60,517 nt of DNA from Aureibacillus halotolerans (GTDB taxonomy: Bacteria; Bacillota; Bacilli; Bacillales; DSM-28697), in the NCBI RefSeq assembly GCF_004363045.1, contig NZ_SNYJ01000024.1:1-60517 (forward strand), written 5' to 3'. A model generated the notes under the pieces. It searched no databases. It was not told the origin of the DNA and saw only the letters and a program-made list of their open reading frames with translations. This document shows, piece after piece, positions 41,382 to 51,358 of the stretch. The position numbers and the translations under genes are program-made. How positions within the stretch are numbered: position 1 is the stretch's first letter; each line of letters starts with the position of its first letter.

Positions 41382-42353
41382 TCATTTTTCTTGCGCATTT
41401 CTTACAAAATTCTTAACTTCAGGGAGTTGATTGAACGTGCAGCGAAAGGTGGTTTTCTCATAGGGGATGCTCCGAATGACAATGTGGCCTCCCATCATTT
41501 CTACGAGTTGCTTGGTGATGCTTAACCCGAGCCCACTGCCTTCAAAGGACGCATGACGTGCATCATCCAACGTGTACATCCGGTTAAACACATTGTCTTG
41601 CTCGGTTTCAGGAATGCCCCGACCTTTGTCCCAAACTTCAATCAAGGCTTGCCCTTCATGTACGTACAGCTTTAGTCCCAGCACCTTGCCATCAGCACCG
41701 TAGCGGATTGCATTGGTCAACAAATTGCCAAGAACTCGCTGAAACGCTTCTTCATTGGCATAAATGTGGATCGGCTCATCAGTGAGATCGAGCTCAACTG
41801 CTAGCCCTTTTGATTGAACAATGGCATAGTGCTCCAACACAGCTTGCCGGCAAACCTCATTGAGATGGATACGGCTCATGGGCACGTCCACATCCCCTGC
41901 CTCTAGCTTGGAAAAATCAAAAAAAGCATTCACCTGCTTGATCAAGGTCAACGTTTTTTGATGCAGCTGGGACAGCGTGCGTTCGCGCTCATCGCGTGCC
42001 AATAAAGGCTGTTGCTCCAGCTTTTCCAGATAACCGAGCATCACCGTCAATGGCGTTTTCAAATCATGAGAAATGTTCGATAGCATTTTTCGTTGTTCGA
42101 GCCGTGTCTTGTTGGAGGCTGCCTGAACACGTTGGTTCTCATCAAGCAATGTATTAATGGCTGCTAGCAGGCGCTGGAGTTCTGTTTCGTCCGTCTGCGA
42201 GAACACCTTCTCACGCGTCTCTTGTGTAAGAATATGGTCAAGGGAAGCATGGACAGCCTTTACATCCGATTTCCATCTACGGCGGTCAAAGAACTGCTTT
42301 AGGCAAATCAAGAGCAACACACCGACAGCAACGCTAAGAAGCACCGTCGTCAT
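41382..42353 (-). CDS. Sensor histidine kinase
   Basis: About 323 residues. One N-terminal membrane helix, HAMP-like linker, HisKA box MLSNISHDLKTPLTVMLGYLE (His96), N box NLLTNAIRYGADG, and glycine boxes DKGRGIPE and GSGLGLSI. No large sensor domain, as in kinases that sense through a partner ABC transporter. ATG at 42353 overlaps the regulator stop by four bases. Confidence 0.88.
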   Translation of the reverse strand: MTTVLLSVAVGVLLLICLKQFFDRRRWKSDVKAVHASLDHILTQETREKVFSQTDETELQRLLAAINTLLDENQRVQAASNKTRLEQRKMLSNISHDLKTPLTVMLGYLEKLEQQPLLARDERERTLSQLHQKTLTLIKQVNAFFDFSKLEAGDVDVPMSRIHLNEVCRQAVLEHYAIVQSKGLAVELDLTDEPIHIYANEEAFQRVLGNLLTNAIRYGADGKVLGLKLYVHEGQALIEVWDKGRGIPETEQDNVFNRMYTLDDARHASFEGSGLGLSITKQLVEMMGGHIVIRSIPYEKTTFRCTFNQLPEVKNFVRNAQEK

Positions 42354-43048
42354 GACGCCCCCATCGTGTAACCGATGCCCCACACCGTTTTGATCAACTC
42401 GGGGTTAGACGGGTCCGTTTCGACCTTTTCCCTCAACCGCCGGATGTGGACATTGATGACATTTTCATCGCCATAATAGGTATCGTTCCACGCATGCTGG
42501 TAAAGCTGCGCCTTCGTAAACACCTGCTTCGGATGTTCCATTAACAGCTGTAAAAGGGCAAATTCTTTCGCAGTCAATTTGATTGAACGTCCTTCCTTCA
42601 CAGCCATAAACGCATCTACATCGAGCCGTAGCCCGCGATACTCCAAATGGCGTTTTGCCTGTCCGTCCATACGATTCGTGTATTCAGTCGCCCGTCGAAT
42701 AGCGGCATTGACACGTGCCGTCAACTCAATAAACGAAAAAGGCTTGGCGATGTAATCATCTGCGCCAAAGCCTAACCCAAGCGCCTTGTCGAGCTCACTT
42801 CCCTTGGCCGATACAATCAACACCGGCACAGCACTCGACTGACGAATGGTTTTCAAAAGCTCGATACCATTGATTTCAGGCAGCATGATGTCGAGCAGCA
42901 CCATTGAAAATGTGCCTTCATGGAACTTCCGCAGCCCCTCCTCACCATCCCTGGCGCACACCACGTCAAACCCTTCCCGCGTCAAATGCTCCTGCACGAG
43001 CTGAAGGATTTCCTTCTCATCCTCCACAACAAGAAGCCTATGCCCCAT
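42350..43048 (-). CDS. OmpR-type response regulator
   Basis: 232 residues. Receiver with Glu9-Asp10-Glu11, phosphoacceptor Asp53 (VLLDIMLPE), Lys in IAKPFSF, and a C-terminal winged helix (LTAKEFALLQLLMEHPKQVF, then NVINVHIRRLREKVE). Drives the kinase/ABC operon it leads. Confidence 0.9.
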   Translation of the reverse strand: MGHRLLVVEDEKEILQLVQEHLTREGFDVVCARDGEEGLRKFHEGTFSMVLLDIMLPEINGIELLKTIRQSSAVPVLIVSAKGSELDKALGLGFGADDYIAKPFSFIELTARVNAAIRRATEYTNRMDGQAKRHLEYRGLRLDVDAFMAVKEGRSIKLTAKEFALLQLLMEHPKQVFTKAQLYQHAWNDTYYGDENVINVHIRRLREKVETDPSNPELIKTVWGIGYTMGAS

Positions 43049-43177
43049 ACAATCTCAGTCCTCTCATTCAACGTTCTGGATATATTTGCATTATAGCATG
43101 AGGAAATAAGAGACATTGCTCAATAGCTACAACTCGATTCCCTCTTAGACTGATGTCTCTAGGGCATACAAACTAGA

Positions 43178-43226
43178 ACATAAGAAAAGCACAGGATGAT
43201 CGACACTCAATCGGCCTGCGCTTTTG
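43178..43226 (-). terminator. Terminator of the unknown membrane gene pair
   Basis: AAAAGCACAGG and CCTGCGCTTTT form a stem (about 43184-43223, minus-strand T-run CTTTTCTTA). Confidence 0.75.
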
Positions 43227-43308
43227 GGTTTTTGATTCAACCTTTACCATTCTATGATGACCTCTGAAAGACAAGAATTAGAAAGACAAAGATACTGCTT
43301 ATTATTCT

Positions 43309-43857
43309 CTATTTACCTATCCAAGGTTTTCCTGGTGTCCTCCATTCCCATTGGAAACTAGCAGCCTTCGTTGGGGTTGAAAACTGATCAAGATAAAATT
43401 TTGCACCTGCGTCTATTTTCACATCAAAGATTTGCACCTCTAAAATTTCATCCTTGTTATCATACATCGTAACTTTCAGTTGACCTTCAAAATCAAATGT
43501 TTCATTAAAGTTCCCAACGTAGACGAAGTGATCAAAATGATAATCATCAGAAAAGGAGGAGACTTGTGCGAATAAATGCTGCATTTCAGATAAATTGTTA
43601 CGTGCTTCATCGAACTCAGTAAAGTGTCGCTCCATTTTTTTAATCGCTTGCCATTGTGAATAATGATCTGAATACGTATGTAATGCGTGGATGCCTGTAA
43701 ACAAAATAAAAACAGCAGCAAATGTTTTGAGCGTGTTCTTCCACACAATTCGGGGAGGGTACTTTCCCGCAATTAAACTAATCAGTGCTATTGCCGCCAT
43801 AATGACAGAAAAGCATGAGATCCAAAATGGAAAAAACGCTTGTACTGGGATGGTCAT
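43309..43857 (-). CDS. Unknown membrane protein (182 aa)
   Basis: Two N-terminal membrane helices (FFPFWISCFSVIMAAIALISLIAG; TFAAVFILFTGIHALHTY) then about 120 external residues, beta-rich toward the end (FDFEGQLKVTMYDNKDEILEVQIFDVK). No family recognised. It starts directly after the stop of the larger membrane gene (TAGATG), so the two form one unit. Confidence 0.7.
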   Translation of the reverse strand: MTIPVQAFFPFWISCFSVIMAAIALISLIAGKYPPRIVWKNTLKTFAAVFILFTGIHALHTYSDHYSQWQAIKKMERHFTEFDEARNNLSEMQHLFAQVSSFSDDYHFDHFVYVGNFNETFDFEGQLKVTMYDNKDEILEVQIFDVKIDAGAKFYLDQFSTPTKAASFQWEWRTPGKPWIGK

Positions 43858-44988
43858 CTAAACAACCCTCCTTCTTTTACGTCGATCTTGATGGTGGGAA
43901 GAAGGATACTTCTCACGGAGCTTACGCGCAATTTTATACAAAAACCAAATTAAAATAAGATATAACCCTTGCGCAATTACAGTTGAAACGGAGGCAAATG
44001 TTTCGCTAGTTGTATCTACAAACTGCGCTAAAGCAATAACACTAATGACAAATGCCATAGGGATATATAAACACGACGTCCAAAAACGACATACCTTCAA
44101 ATTGTAAGTAAATGCGACATACCCGGCAGCATAAAAGAAAACGTGAAAAACGGCGAGCCAACCAGAAATCTGGAGCCAAGAGTGAAGGAAAGCCGAGCAA
44201 ATTGTTGGAATCAACAAAATTGCAATAACACCAAATATTGTCGGTCTGAATTTCGTCTTTGGCGCTACCAGCTCTTCCACCACACTTTTTGCTCTTTCTT
44301 CCTCTTCTTTAATCCATTTTTGGTTAAGAGAGTCGTAAATTTCTGCGAAAGGGAGGTCAACAGGAACATTTTCTTTTTCATCTGTATTTGCAATGTTCTT
44401 CAATTCTTGTAAGTGCTCCTCTGTGGCTACAGTGCGGTTCATATAAATAGGGATATTTGTATTGTGAAACACAGTAAGCCACTGATCTATGGCTTCGTAA
44501 TCTTTTAGATACACCGGAATAGAAATTCCTTGTTTCGTTTGAAGCAACAAACATGGTACTAGTCGATGAAAAGGACCTTTTTTGTAGTATCCCTCATAAT
44601 AGGTGTAGTACGCGTAGGATAAATAGATCATCACATCGCAGCATTCCACATCTGACAATGCGATTGTCCCCGTATAGACTTTCCTGTCCTTGAAATCTTT
44701 CACATCATAAGTTAGTTGAGTTTCAGTTAGTACAAAATGATTTTGATGTCGGTTATACCAAAGCAACCGCTGATAATGATTAATAATGATTCGAAAGATA
44801 ATGACGGTTCCAATTAAACCTACTGAAGCAAATACACCCCAACCAGTAAATCCATTCCAAAAAAGATATACCGGTAGTGTTGCAAGCCCTATACCGATAA
44901 ACGCTAGAAGGATTGATCCGTAAGCATTTACAAGCCAATGCCATACAAGCATTTGGTTGTCTTTATGTTCCGCAAGTATATGATTCAT
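43858..44988 (-). CDS. Unknown membrane protein (about 376 aa)
   Basis: About five membrane helices with a soluble middle region (residues about 70-215) that reads like a PH/GRAM-type strand array (HFVLTETQLTYDVKDFKDRK, SDVECCDVMIYLSYAYYTYYEG), then two helices before a basic end (HHQDRRKRRRVV). No family recognised. GAGGAGG precedes ATG 44988. Co-transcribed with the 182-aa protein. Confidence 0.65.
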   Translation of the reverse strand: MNHILAEHKDNQMLVWHWLVNAYGSILLAFIGIGLATLPVYLFWNGFTGWGVFASVGLIGTVIIFRIIINHYQRLLWYNRHQNHFVLTETQLTYDVKDFKDRKVYTGTIALSDVECCDVMIYLSYAYYTYYEGYYKKGPFHRLVPCLLLQTKQGISIPVYLKDYEAIDQWLTVFHNTNIPIYMNRTVATEEHLQELKNIANTDEKENVPVDLPFAEIYDSLNQKWIKEEEERAKSVVEELVAPKTKFRPTIFGVIAILLIPTICSAFLHSWLQISGWLAVFHVFFYAAGYVAFTYNLKVCRFWTSCLYIPMAFVISVIALAQFVDTTSETFASVSTVIAQGLYLILIWFLYKIARKLREKYPSSHHQDRRKRRRVV

Positions 44989-45449
44989 GACTACCCTCCT
45001 CAATAAGTCATATCACGAGGAATAAAAAAATTCCATTTTTAACAGGTAATTGGCCCTTACCCAAAAGTCGGGGTTGACTGGCGCAACATTCGTACATCTC
45101 GCAACGAATAATTACATCGCTTTGTATAAGATCTAATCTGTTGAGGGACAAGCGAAGGTGCAAAAAGGAATCTTCTAAAAGCCAGCGGTCACTAGAGAGA
45201 CTTCCGCGGCAAAGAAATCACGACGAGAGGTACTTCTGAGTCGAGCGTATGACTGCTCGTATTTATGTCATCCCCGTGTTGTGGTGATGAACCAGGTAAT
45301 TAGAATAATAGACTTTACAACGTAGATGAATAACTAGCCAATACGTTGGAACCAACAAGTACTTAACTGATATAGCCACCGATTTTATTTTGTTGTAGTA
45401 AAACTCTCTTAACAAGCGATAGACCGCATTGGCTCTTTTTAATTTTCCA

Positions 45450-45478
45450 TTGACATCCATTCAAAGAGATTATAAAAT
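45450..45478 (+). promoter_or_regulatory. Promoter of the siderophore importer operon
   Basis: TTGACA (45450-45455), 17-base spacer, TAAAAT (45473-45478). It lies directly before the Fur box. Confidence 0.75.
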
Positions 45479-45481
45479 GTG

Positions 45482-45503
45482 AAAATGATAATCATTATCA
45501 CAA
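45482..45503. promoter_or_regulatory. Fur box
   Basis: AAAATGATAATCATTATCAC contains the near-perfect Fur palindrome GATAATGATAATCATTATC type, overlapping the transcription start. Iron-bound Fur should repress the operon. Confidence 0.85.
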
Positions 45504-45595
45504 ATAAAAGAATTTCCCAAAAATTCCTCTTCATAGTGATTTGATCTGTACAATCATACATCTAAAATCTTACATAAAAAGGAAGGTCATGCAAA

Positions 45596-46693
45596 ATGAA
45601 CACAATACGCAGCAATGTATTACGAGCAGTTCTCCTGTTCGCTGTTTTTATGATCGCACTTGTTGGTTGTTCCTCTGAATCATCAAGCACCACCCCTGAG
45701 CCGACGCAAACAGCAAGTGATTCGGCTAGCACGGACGCACCAGAAGAAGAAACGGACGCTTCAGAGGAGGAAGGCTCTGATTACCCTATCGTCATTGAGC
45801 ATGCCTTTGGCGAAACCGTGATTGAAAGCAAGCCAGAACGCGTGGCGACGGTTCAATGGGCAAACCATGATGTTGCCCTAGCACTTGGCGTCGTTCCTGT
45901 TGGCTTCTCAGCAGCGAACTTTGGCGTTCAAGATGACAGTGGCCTTTTGCCTTGGACCGCTGAAAAGCTTGATGAGCTCGGCGCAGAGACCCCTAACATT
46001 TTCCAAGATACAGATGGACTTGATTTTGAGGCTATTTCCGATTCTGATCCTGATGTTATTTTAGCTTCATACTCAGGAATTACACAGGAAGACTATGACC
46101 TTCTTACTGAAATCGCTCCAGTCGTCGCTTATCCAACAGCTCCTTGGGCGACAACATGGCGTGAACAAGTCCTTATGAACGCAAAAGGAATGGGCATGGA
46201 GGCCGAGGGCGAACAGCTCATTCAAGACACTGAAGCCCTTGTTCAAGAAAAAGCGAGCGAGTTTCCTGAGATTCAAGGGAAAAAGGTCGTTTGGGTGAAC
46301 TTCTCGTCGACCGATATGTCGAAGCTACACATTTACACACCTGCAGATCCTCGTGGCGCCTTTTTGATTGAGCTAGGCTTCGAATATCCTGAAAGTGTGA
46401 CATCGCAAATCACAGACCCGACGAGCTATTCGTTAAGTTTAAGTGCTGAAAATGCCGAAGCCCTTTTTGATGCAGACGTCTTAATTGGCTATGGGGATGA
46501 CAGTTTATATGAGGCTGTAAAGGCTGATCCGCTGCTTGGAAAGATTCCAGCCATTCAAAGAGGTTCCGTTGTCTTTATCGGGGATGGTACACCACTAGCG
46601 GCCTCAGGCACTCCGAACCCACTTTCCATTGCCTATACGATTGACGAATACCTAGAATTGTTAGGCGAAGCTAGCAGTAAGGTCAATGAGTAA
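45596..46693 (+). CDS. Iron-siderophore binding lipoprotein
   Basis: 365 residues. Lipobox ALVGC (Cys25), Ser/Thr/Glu-rich linker, then a FecB/FepB-type substrate-binding domain (HAFGETVIESKPERVATVQWAN; LDFEAISDSDPDVILASYSGI; VVAYPTAPWATTWREQVLMNA). It binds a ferric siderophore outside the cell and feeds the FecCD permeases downstream. Overlaps the first permease gene by eight bases. Under the Fur box. Confidence 0.9.
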   Translation: MNTIRSNVLRAVLLFAVFMIALVGCSSESSSTTPEPTQTASDSASTDAPEEETDASEEEGSDYPIVIEHAFGETVIESKPERVATVQWANHDVALALGVVPVGFSAANFGVQDDSGLLPWTAEKLDELGAETPNIFQDTDGLDFEAISDSDPDVILASYSGITQEDYDLLTEIAPVVAYPTAPWATTWREQVLMNAKGMGMEAEGEQLIQDTEALVQEKASEFPEIQGKKVVWVNFSSTDMSKLHIYTPADPRGAFLIELGFEYPESVTSQITDPTSYSLSLSAENAEALFDADVLIGYGDDSLYEAVKADPLLGKIPAIQRGSVVFIGDGTPLAASGTPNPLSIAYTIDEYLELLGEASSKVNE

Positions 46694-47729
46694 ATCAGTC
46701 GCTTCTGAACAACGAAAACCGCACATTTCCCATGTGCCGAAGCACTTTAAGCTCGTTCTGACTCTTATTTCGATCCTGCTTGGCATTAGTGTGATTGCCT
46801 CATTCACCCTCGGTTCTGGTACGGTACGCTTCAATGATTTAATGGACGGTTTGTTTTATAGCAACGTCGATACGTATGAAGCCAATATCGTTCGCAAGCG
46901 CATCTCCCGCACCGTCTTCAGCTTATGTTGCGGGGCTGCGCTTGGCGTTTCTGGCGCATTGATGCAGGCCGTTACGCGCAACCCAATCGCAGACCCAAGC
47001 ATCTTAGGTGTGAATACAGGTGCCTCATTGTTTGTCGTTTTCGGCATTGCGTTTCTAAACATCAGCACGTCTGGTCAGTATATCTGGCTAGCCTTAGCTG
47101 GGGCGGTGCTCACTGCCCTTTTCGTTTTTGGCATTGGCTCAATGGGGCGTGGCGGGGCTACGCCTCTTAAGCTTGTGTTGGCTGGAGCTGCGACCACCGC
47201 AGCCCTGTCTTCCCTCGTTGTCGCCATTATGATTCCGCGTTCTTACGTCATGGATCAATTTCGATTTTGGCAGGTCGGCAGTGTCGGTTCCGCCAATTGG
47301 AGCGATATGGCAACGTTTGCACCATTTTTGGTGACCGGCATTCTAGTTGGCATTCTTACTGCACCCGCACTGAATGCATTAGCCTTAGGAGATGAATTTG
47401 CGTCAGGTCTTGGGGTTCGCACCGGAACATTAAGGCTAATTGCGGCCCTAGCAGGCGTTATTTTGTGCGGAGCGACGACCGCGCTCGCAGGACCAATTGG
47501 TTTTGTCGGTCTGTTGTCCACTCACGTTATACGACTCCTCCTCGGTCCAAATCAACGCTACATTATTCCGATGTCGGCGATGTCTGGAGCCATCATTTTG
47601 ACGTTATCTGATGTCAGTGGTCGGCTCATTGGTAGCCCTGGAGAACTTGAAGTCGGCGTTGTTACAGCCTTTATAGGCGCTCCTATCCTAATCATCATCG
47701 CGATGAGATCGAAAGTGCGTTCATTATGA
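46686..47729 (+). CDS. FecCD-type siderophore permease, subunit 1
   Basis: 347 residues, ten helices of the BtuC/FecCD fold (LGVSGALMQAVTRNPIADPSILGVNTGA; GPIGFVGLLSTHVIRLLLGPNQR near the end). Membrane half of the ferric siderophore importer. Overlaps neighbours by eight and four bases. Confidence 0.92.
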   Translation: MSKSVASEQRKPHISHVPKHFKLVLTLISILLGISVIASFTLGSGTVRFNDLMDGLFYSNVDTYEANIVRKRISRTVFSLCCGAALGVSGALMQAVTRNPIADPSILGVNTGASLFVVFGIAFLNISTSGQYIWLALAGAVLTALFVFGIGSMGRGGATPLKLVLAGAATTAALSSLVVAIMIPRSYVMDQFRFWQVGSVGSANWSDMATFAPFLVTGILVGILTAPALNALALGDEFASGLGVRTGTLRLIAALAGVILCGATTALAGPIGFVGLLSTHVIRLLLGPNQRYIIPMSAMSGAIILTLSDVSGRLIGSPGELEVGVVTAFIGAPILIIIAMRSKVRSL

Positions 47730-48757
47730 AAAATGCTACAATTGAATTCATTCAAACAGGCAGACGTCAAAGACGCCGTAGGTGGGTGCTTGTCACAAGC
47801 GTCCTAAGTTTTTTCGCAGTCGTGCTTTGCGGCGCCATGCTTATGTTAGGAAACACCATTTATCCCGTGCAGGATGTTGTTCGAGTGCTTACTGGAGAAG
47901 AGATGAAAGGAGCCACCTTTGCCGTCAACACGATCAGGTTACCACGTATGGTGGCAGGGCTTCTTGCTGGATTTGCTTTCGGGATAGCGGGTAACACCTT
48001 CCAGACAATGCTACGAAATCCATTGGCGAACCCGAATGTCATCGGCATCACGGCTGGTTCAAGCGCAGCTGCGGTCTTTTGCATCATCATCCTCCAGGCA
48101 AGCAATACGGTTGTCTCCATTGCTTCAGTGATCGCTGGACTCATCACAGTTGTCCTGATTTATGTATTATCTAAGCGAAAGCCATTTTCGGTCGGACGTC
48201 TAATTCTTGTCGGAATTGGCATACAAGCGATGCTGAATGCCGCGATTTCCTACCTGTTATTGGTAGGCGCAGAACAAGACATTCCTTCAGCCATTCGCTG
48301 GCTTAGTGGCAGTCTCAACGGCTCTCAAATGGACGAGCTTCCACCACTCGCAATCTCTGTCCTTATCTGCGTGCCTATCATTCTTTTTCTTTCAAAGGAT
48401 CTCAGTTTACTGGAGCTTGGCGAACAATCAGCCGCTTCACTCGGAGTGAATACAGACAGAACGAGAATCATACTAATTGTAAGCTCCGTTGTGATGATTG
48501 CTTTAGCAACAGCGACCACAGGCCCTATTGCGTTTGTTGCTTTTCTAGCAGGTCCGATCGCAAAACGATTGGTAGGCGTTGGTTTTTCAAATGTCCTTCC
48601 TGCTGGTCTCGTTGGTGTGAATCTTGTGTTGGCCGCAGATCTCGTCGGACAGTTTGCTTTTGAGGTCAGATATCCCGTTGGCATCATTACCGGCATTCTT
48701 GGTGCACCCTATTTGCTTTTCTTGCTAATTCGAATGAATCGAAAGGGACAGTTATAA
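47726..48757 (+). CDS. FecCD-type siderophore permease, subunit 2
   Basis: 343 residues, same fold (GFAFGIAGNTFQTMLRNPLANPNVIGITAG; GPIAFVAFLAGPIAKRLVG). Second half of the channel. Overlaps the first permease by four bases and shares one base with the ATPase gene. Confidence 0.92.
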   Translation: MKNATIEFIQTGRRQRRRRWVLVTSVLSFFAVVLCGAMLMLGNTIYPVQDVVRVLTGEEMKGATFAVNTIRLPRMVAGLLAGFAFGIAGNTFQTMLRNPLANPNVIGITAGSSAAAVFCIIILQASNTVVSIASVIAGLITVVLIYVLSKRKPFSVGRLILVGIGIQAMLNAAISYLLLVGAEQDIPSAIRWLSGSLNGSQMDELPPLAISVLICVPIILFLSKDLSLLELGEQSAASLGVNTDRTRIILIVSSVVMIALATATTGPIAFVAFLAGPIAKRLVGVGFSNVLPAGLVGVNLVLAADLVGQFAFEVRYPVGIITGILGAPYLLFLLIRMNRKGQL

Positions 48758-49560
48758 TGAAACCTACCCATGTATTCAAAGCCGAAAATATCGTCGCAGG
48801 CTATGATCATAAAACAGTGATTCACGACGTTAGCCTTGAAATTCCTAGCCATAAAATCAGTGTAATGATAGGGGCCAACGCCTGTGGGAAATCGACGCTA
48901 TTGAAAACGATGGCAAAGCTTATAAAGCCGACATCTGGAGACATCACCCTTGATGGACAGCCCATCAGAAGCCTGCCACCAAAGCAATTGGCTCGCGTCT
49001 TAGGGCTGCTTCCGCAGTCCCCTATTGTTCCAGAAGGGATCTCTGTCGCCGATTTGGTGGGACGAGGAAGGTTTCCTCACCAATCCATGTTCGGGACGTG
49101 GACAAAAAAGGACACCGAGGCTGTTGCTGAAGCGCTGGACATGATGAACATTGCAGAGCTCGCCAATCTTCACATTGATGAGCTTTCCGGTGGTCAACGA
49201 CAGCGCGTCTGGATCGCGATGGCATTAGCCCAGCAAACGGATATTTTATTTCTCGATGAACCAACAACCTTTTTAGACATTACCTATCAGATCGACATCC
49301 TTGATTTGCTCACAGATCTGAACCGCAAACACGGCACAACGATCGTGATGGTGCTACATGATATTAACCTGTCCGCACGGTATGCAGACTACATCTTTGC
49401 GCTCCATCAAGGCAGGTTAATGGCCGAAGGAAAACCTTCTCAGATCATAACAAGCACGTTGATTAACAACATTTTCGGGCTTGATTGTACTGTGATCGAG
49501 GACCCTGTTTCGGGCACCCCGTTTGTCGTACCTAAGGGCAGGCACCATGTGATGCAGTGA
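48757..49560 (+). CDS. Siderophore ABC transporter ATP-binding protein
   Basis: 267 residues. Walker A MIGANACGKSTL, signature LSGGQRQR, Walker B ILFLDEPTTFLD, switch VLHDINLSARYAD, typical of FecE/FhuC. Last gene of the importer operon, which ends at a strong hairpin. Confidence 0.92.
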   Translation: MKPTHVFKAENIVAGYDHKTVIHDVSLEIPSHKISVMIGANACGKSTLLKTMAKLIKPTSGDITLDGQPIRSLPPKQLARVLGLLPQSPIVPEGISVADLVGRGRFPHQSMFGTWTKKDTEAVAEALDMMNIAELANLHIDELSGGQRQRVWIAMALAQQTDILFLDEPTTFLDITYQIDILDLLTDLNRKHGTTIVMVLHDINLSARYADYIFALHQGRLMAEGKPSQIITSTLINNIFGLDCTVIEDPVSGTPFVVPKGRHHVMQ

Positions 49561-49564
49561 CACA

Positions 49565-49625
49565 AATAGCGCCGACTAAAAATCGTCCACAGTTGTGTAA
49601 ACGTTTCGTCGGCGCTGTTTTGTGT
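49565..49625 (+). terminator. Terminator of the siderophore importer operon
   Basis: AGCGCCGAC and GTCGGCGCT form a GC-rich stem around a long loop, followed by TTTTG. Confidence 0.8.
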
Positions 49626-49706
49626 GCAATTGAAAATGTTGGAATGATTCACGTGGAACCATTGTGAAGAAGCTTTTGTTGAAACTTGAGATCCTTCTCA
49701 TATCCT

Positions 49707-50015
49707 TTATTCGCCTCGATTGGACTCAATAAACGCTATCATTTCATCTCGTCTTCCAATAATAAAAGTATGCTGCGTACCATCATGCTCAATGATCTTC
49801 AGCCGGTTTGGAATAAACCCAAACGATTTTGCTTTCTCGGTGCGTGCAATTTGATGCATAGGCACCTCTAACTCTTTCTTTTGAATGTTAAATCTGTGCG
49901 GCTGGAAAAACAGCCGCTCCTCTGAAACCCTCAGCATTCCACCTACCGCTTCAATGCCTCTTTGCAAGTTTGCGCCAATGTTAAAATGAATGTTTTCCTC
50001 TTGTCTTTGTACCAT
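49707..50015 (-). CDS. GRAM/PH-like domain protein
   Basis: 102 residues, mostly one GRAM-type domain: ANLQRGIEAVGGMLRVSEERLFFQPHRFNIQKKELEVPMHQIARTEK-like run of strands, then PNRLKIIEHDGTQHTFIIG and a closing helix. Such domains bind lipids or proteins; no catalytic role. ATG at 50015 follows GGAGG. Single gene. Confidence 0.7.
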   Translation of the reverse strand: MVQRQEENIHFNIGANLQRGIEAVGGMLRVSEERLFFQPHRFNIQKKELEVPMHQIARTEKAKSFGFIPNRLKIIEHDGTQHTFIIGRRDEMIAFIESNRGE

Positions 50016-51102
50016 ACAGACCTCCAAACGTTTTATAGGAAATGGTGAAGTACGAATACTCCCTAATGACAATTTTCCCATAAGTGGAAAAGTCAAACAT
50101 ATATAGAGAGTTTAGAAGAAGAAATACGACGACTCATCCATCATATTGGTGCACCGGACAATAGATTCGGTATACTTTTTTGTTTGGAGTAGACTATTTA
50201 GGCTGTTATGGAGCAAAGAAAAATAAAGTTTTCACTCTTTACTATGTCACTCAACTTTCGCAGAGCAAAAAACACTTGTAATGTTTGCTGTGCCTGAGTT
50301 GAAGCAAGGTGAGATAGGTTAATTGCCATCTTGAAAACTTGTGTAAATACCTGTATTTTCAAAAGATCGTCTTTTAATAACGAAGCGGACTTCTACACCA
50401 TAAATCATTTACCGCTTCGTCAAAACACTTCGCTTTCCGCGGGCACGGCTTCAGCTTCCTCGGAAAGCAAGCTTTCCTGCGGGATCTTCAGCTCGCGCTG
50501 TTCCCGCAGGAGTCTACGTATTTTGACTTCGCTAATGTTTTGTTTCTGCGGGGTTTGTTTTTATTTTGTCCCGGTCTCGTATAACGGAGAGAAAAACTTG
50601 TTTAGGCGTTTTACTTTTGCGAACAAGACAAGTAAGCGCATCGTTTCATGAAAAGTTGTATCAGCTATTGCAAATTGATGAAGCGGTGGACTCCTTTCGT
50701 AGAGACCTTGAACGCTGGCTGTGCTTGAGTGGAAGCAAGGTAAGATCCATTAATTCACTACTTCAAAACAACGCCTGCTGTATTCAGTAAATATAAAAGT
50801 GCCAATGCTCACAATCCTGTAATTCTAATAGATCCCCTCTTTCTTTGTAACGAAATGAACTCTAGTTAAATCACTAAATGAGTCCCTTTTCAATCCATAT
50901 CACATCATTAAAAGATGCCAATAGCGAGACTCCCGCGGCAAAGACATCACGACGAAGTCTTTTTGAGTCGATGATGCACTTGAACCCCTTTAGGGTGAAA
51001 GCAAGCGTATGGTAGCTTGTATGTTTAAAAAGCAATCCCAACAATAAATTGTAGGTTTACTCAGTGATATCTAAGTGTGCCTGCCAGATGAAAGGTGCGA
51101 AA

Positions 51103-51198
51103 ATGAATAATACCTACATTGTTTACGCAAAAGATAATTACCTTGTTCGTGAATACCCCGATGGTCGGATTGAGAAAGAACGAACAGTAGGTTCATGA
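51103..51198 (+). CDS. Possible small peptide (31 aa)
   Basis: A 31-codon frame begins MNNTYIVYAKDNYLVREYPD with a GAAAGGTG site upstream. Composition is charged and beta-prone (YPDGRIEKER). It may be the leftover start of a larger gene or a small protein. The support is only the start site, so this is a weak call. Confidence 0.3.
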   Translation: MNNTYIVYAKDNYLVREYPDGRIEKERTVGS

Positions 51199-51297
51199 AG
51201 AAGACATGGAGAGATGTTTGCTACTATAGAAAATGGTCATTTAATGAGTGAGGACAGATCCATGCCAAATTGGGGACTAGATTTGATACAATCAATA

Positions 51298-51358
51298 AAA
51301 CAAAAATAGGGCTAGCCTAAGTCACAAAAATGACGTTTAGGGTAGCCCTATTTTATTT
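51298..51358. terminator. Terminator at the end of the Wadjet operon
   Basis: AATAGGGCTA pairs with TAGCCCTATT, with T-rich tails on both strands; on the minus strand it closes the jet operon. Confidence 0.75.

Larger units (their letters stand above)
44989..45595. other. Intergenic region with repeat and Fur-controlled promoter
   Basis: About 600 bases without a gene. At 45190-45260 lies a degenerate copy of a repeat also found at 50925-51035 (GAGACT, CCGCGGCAAAGA, ATCACGACGA, GAGTCGA). The promoter and Fur box of the siderophore operon occupy 45450-45502. The rest shows nothing recognisable. Confidence 0.65.

Noticed and set aside
49645-49660. Possible third parS site TGATTCACGTGGAACC
   Set aside because: Three mismatches to the consensus, including an outer position; too weak to call.
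50400-50530. Possible structured RNA or riboswitch in the GC-rich palindromic segment
   Set aside because: The same motif recurs as a dispersed repeat and has no gene directly downstream, so a repeat is the better reading.
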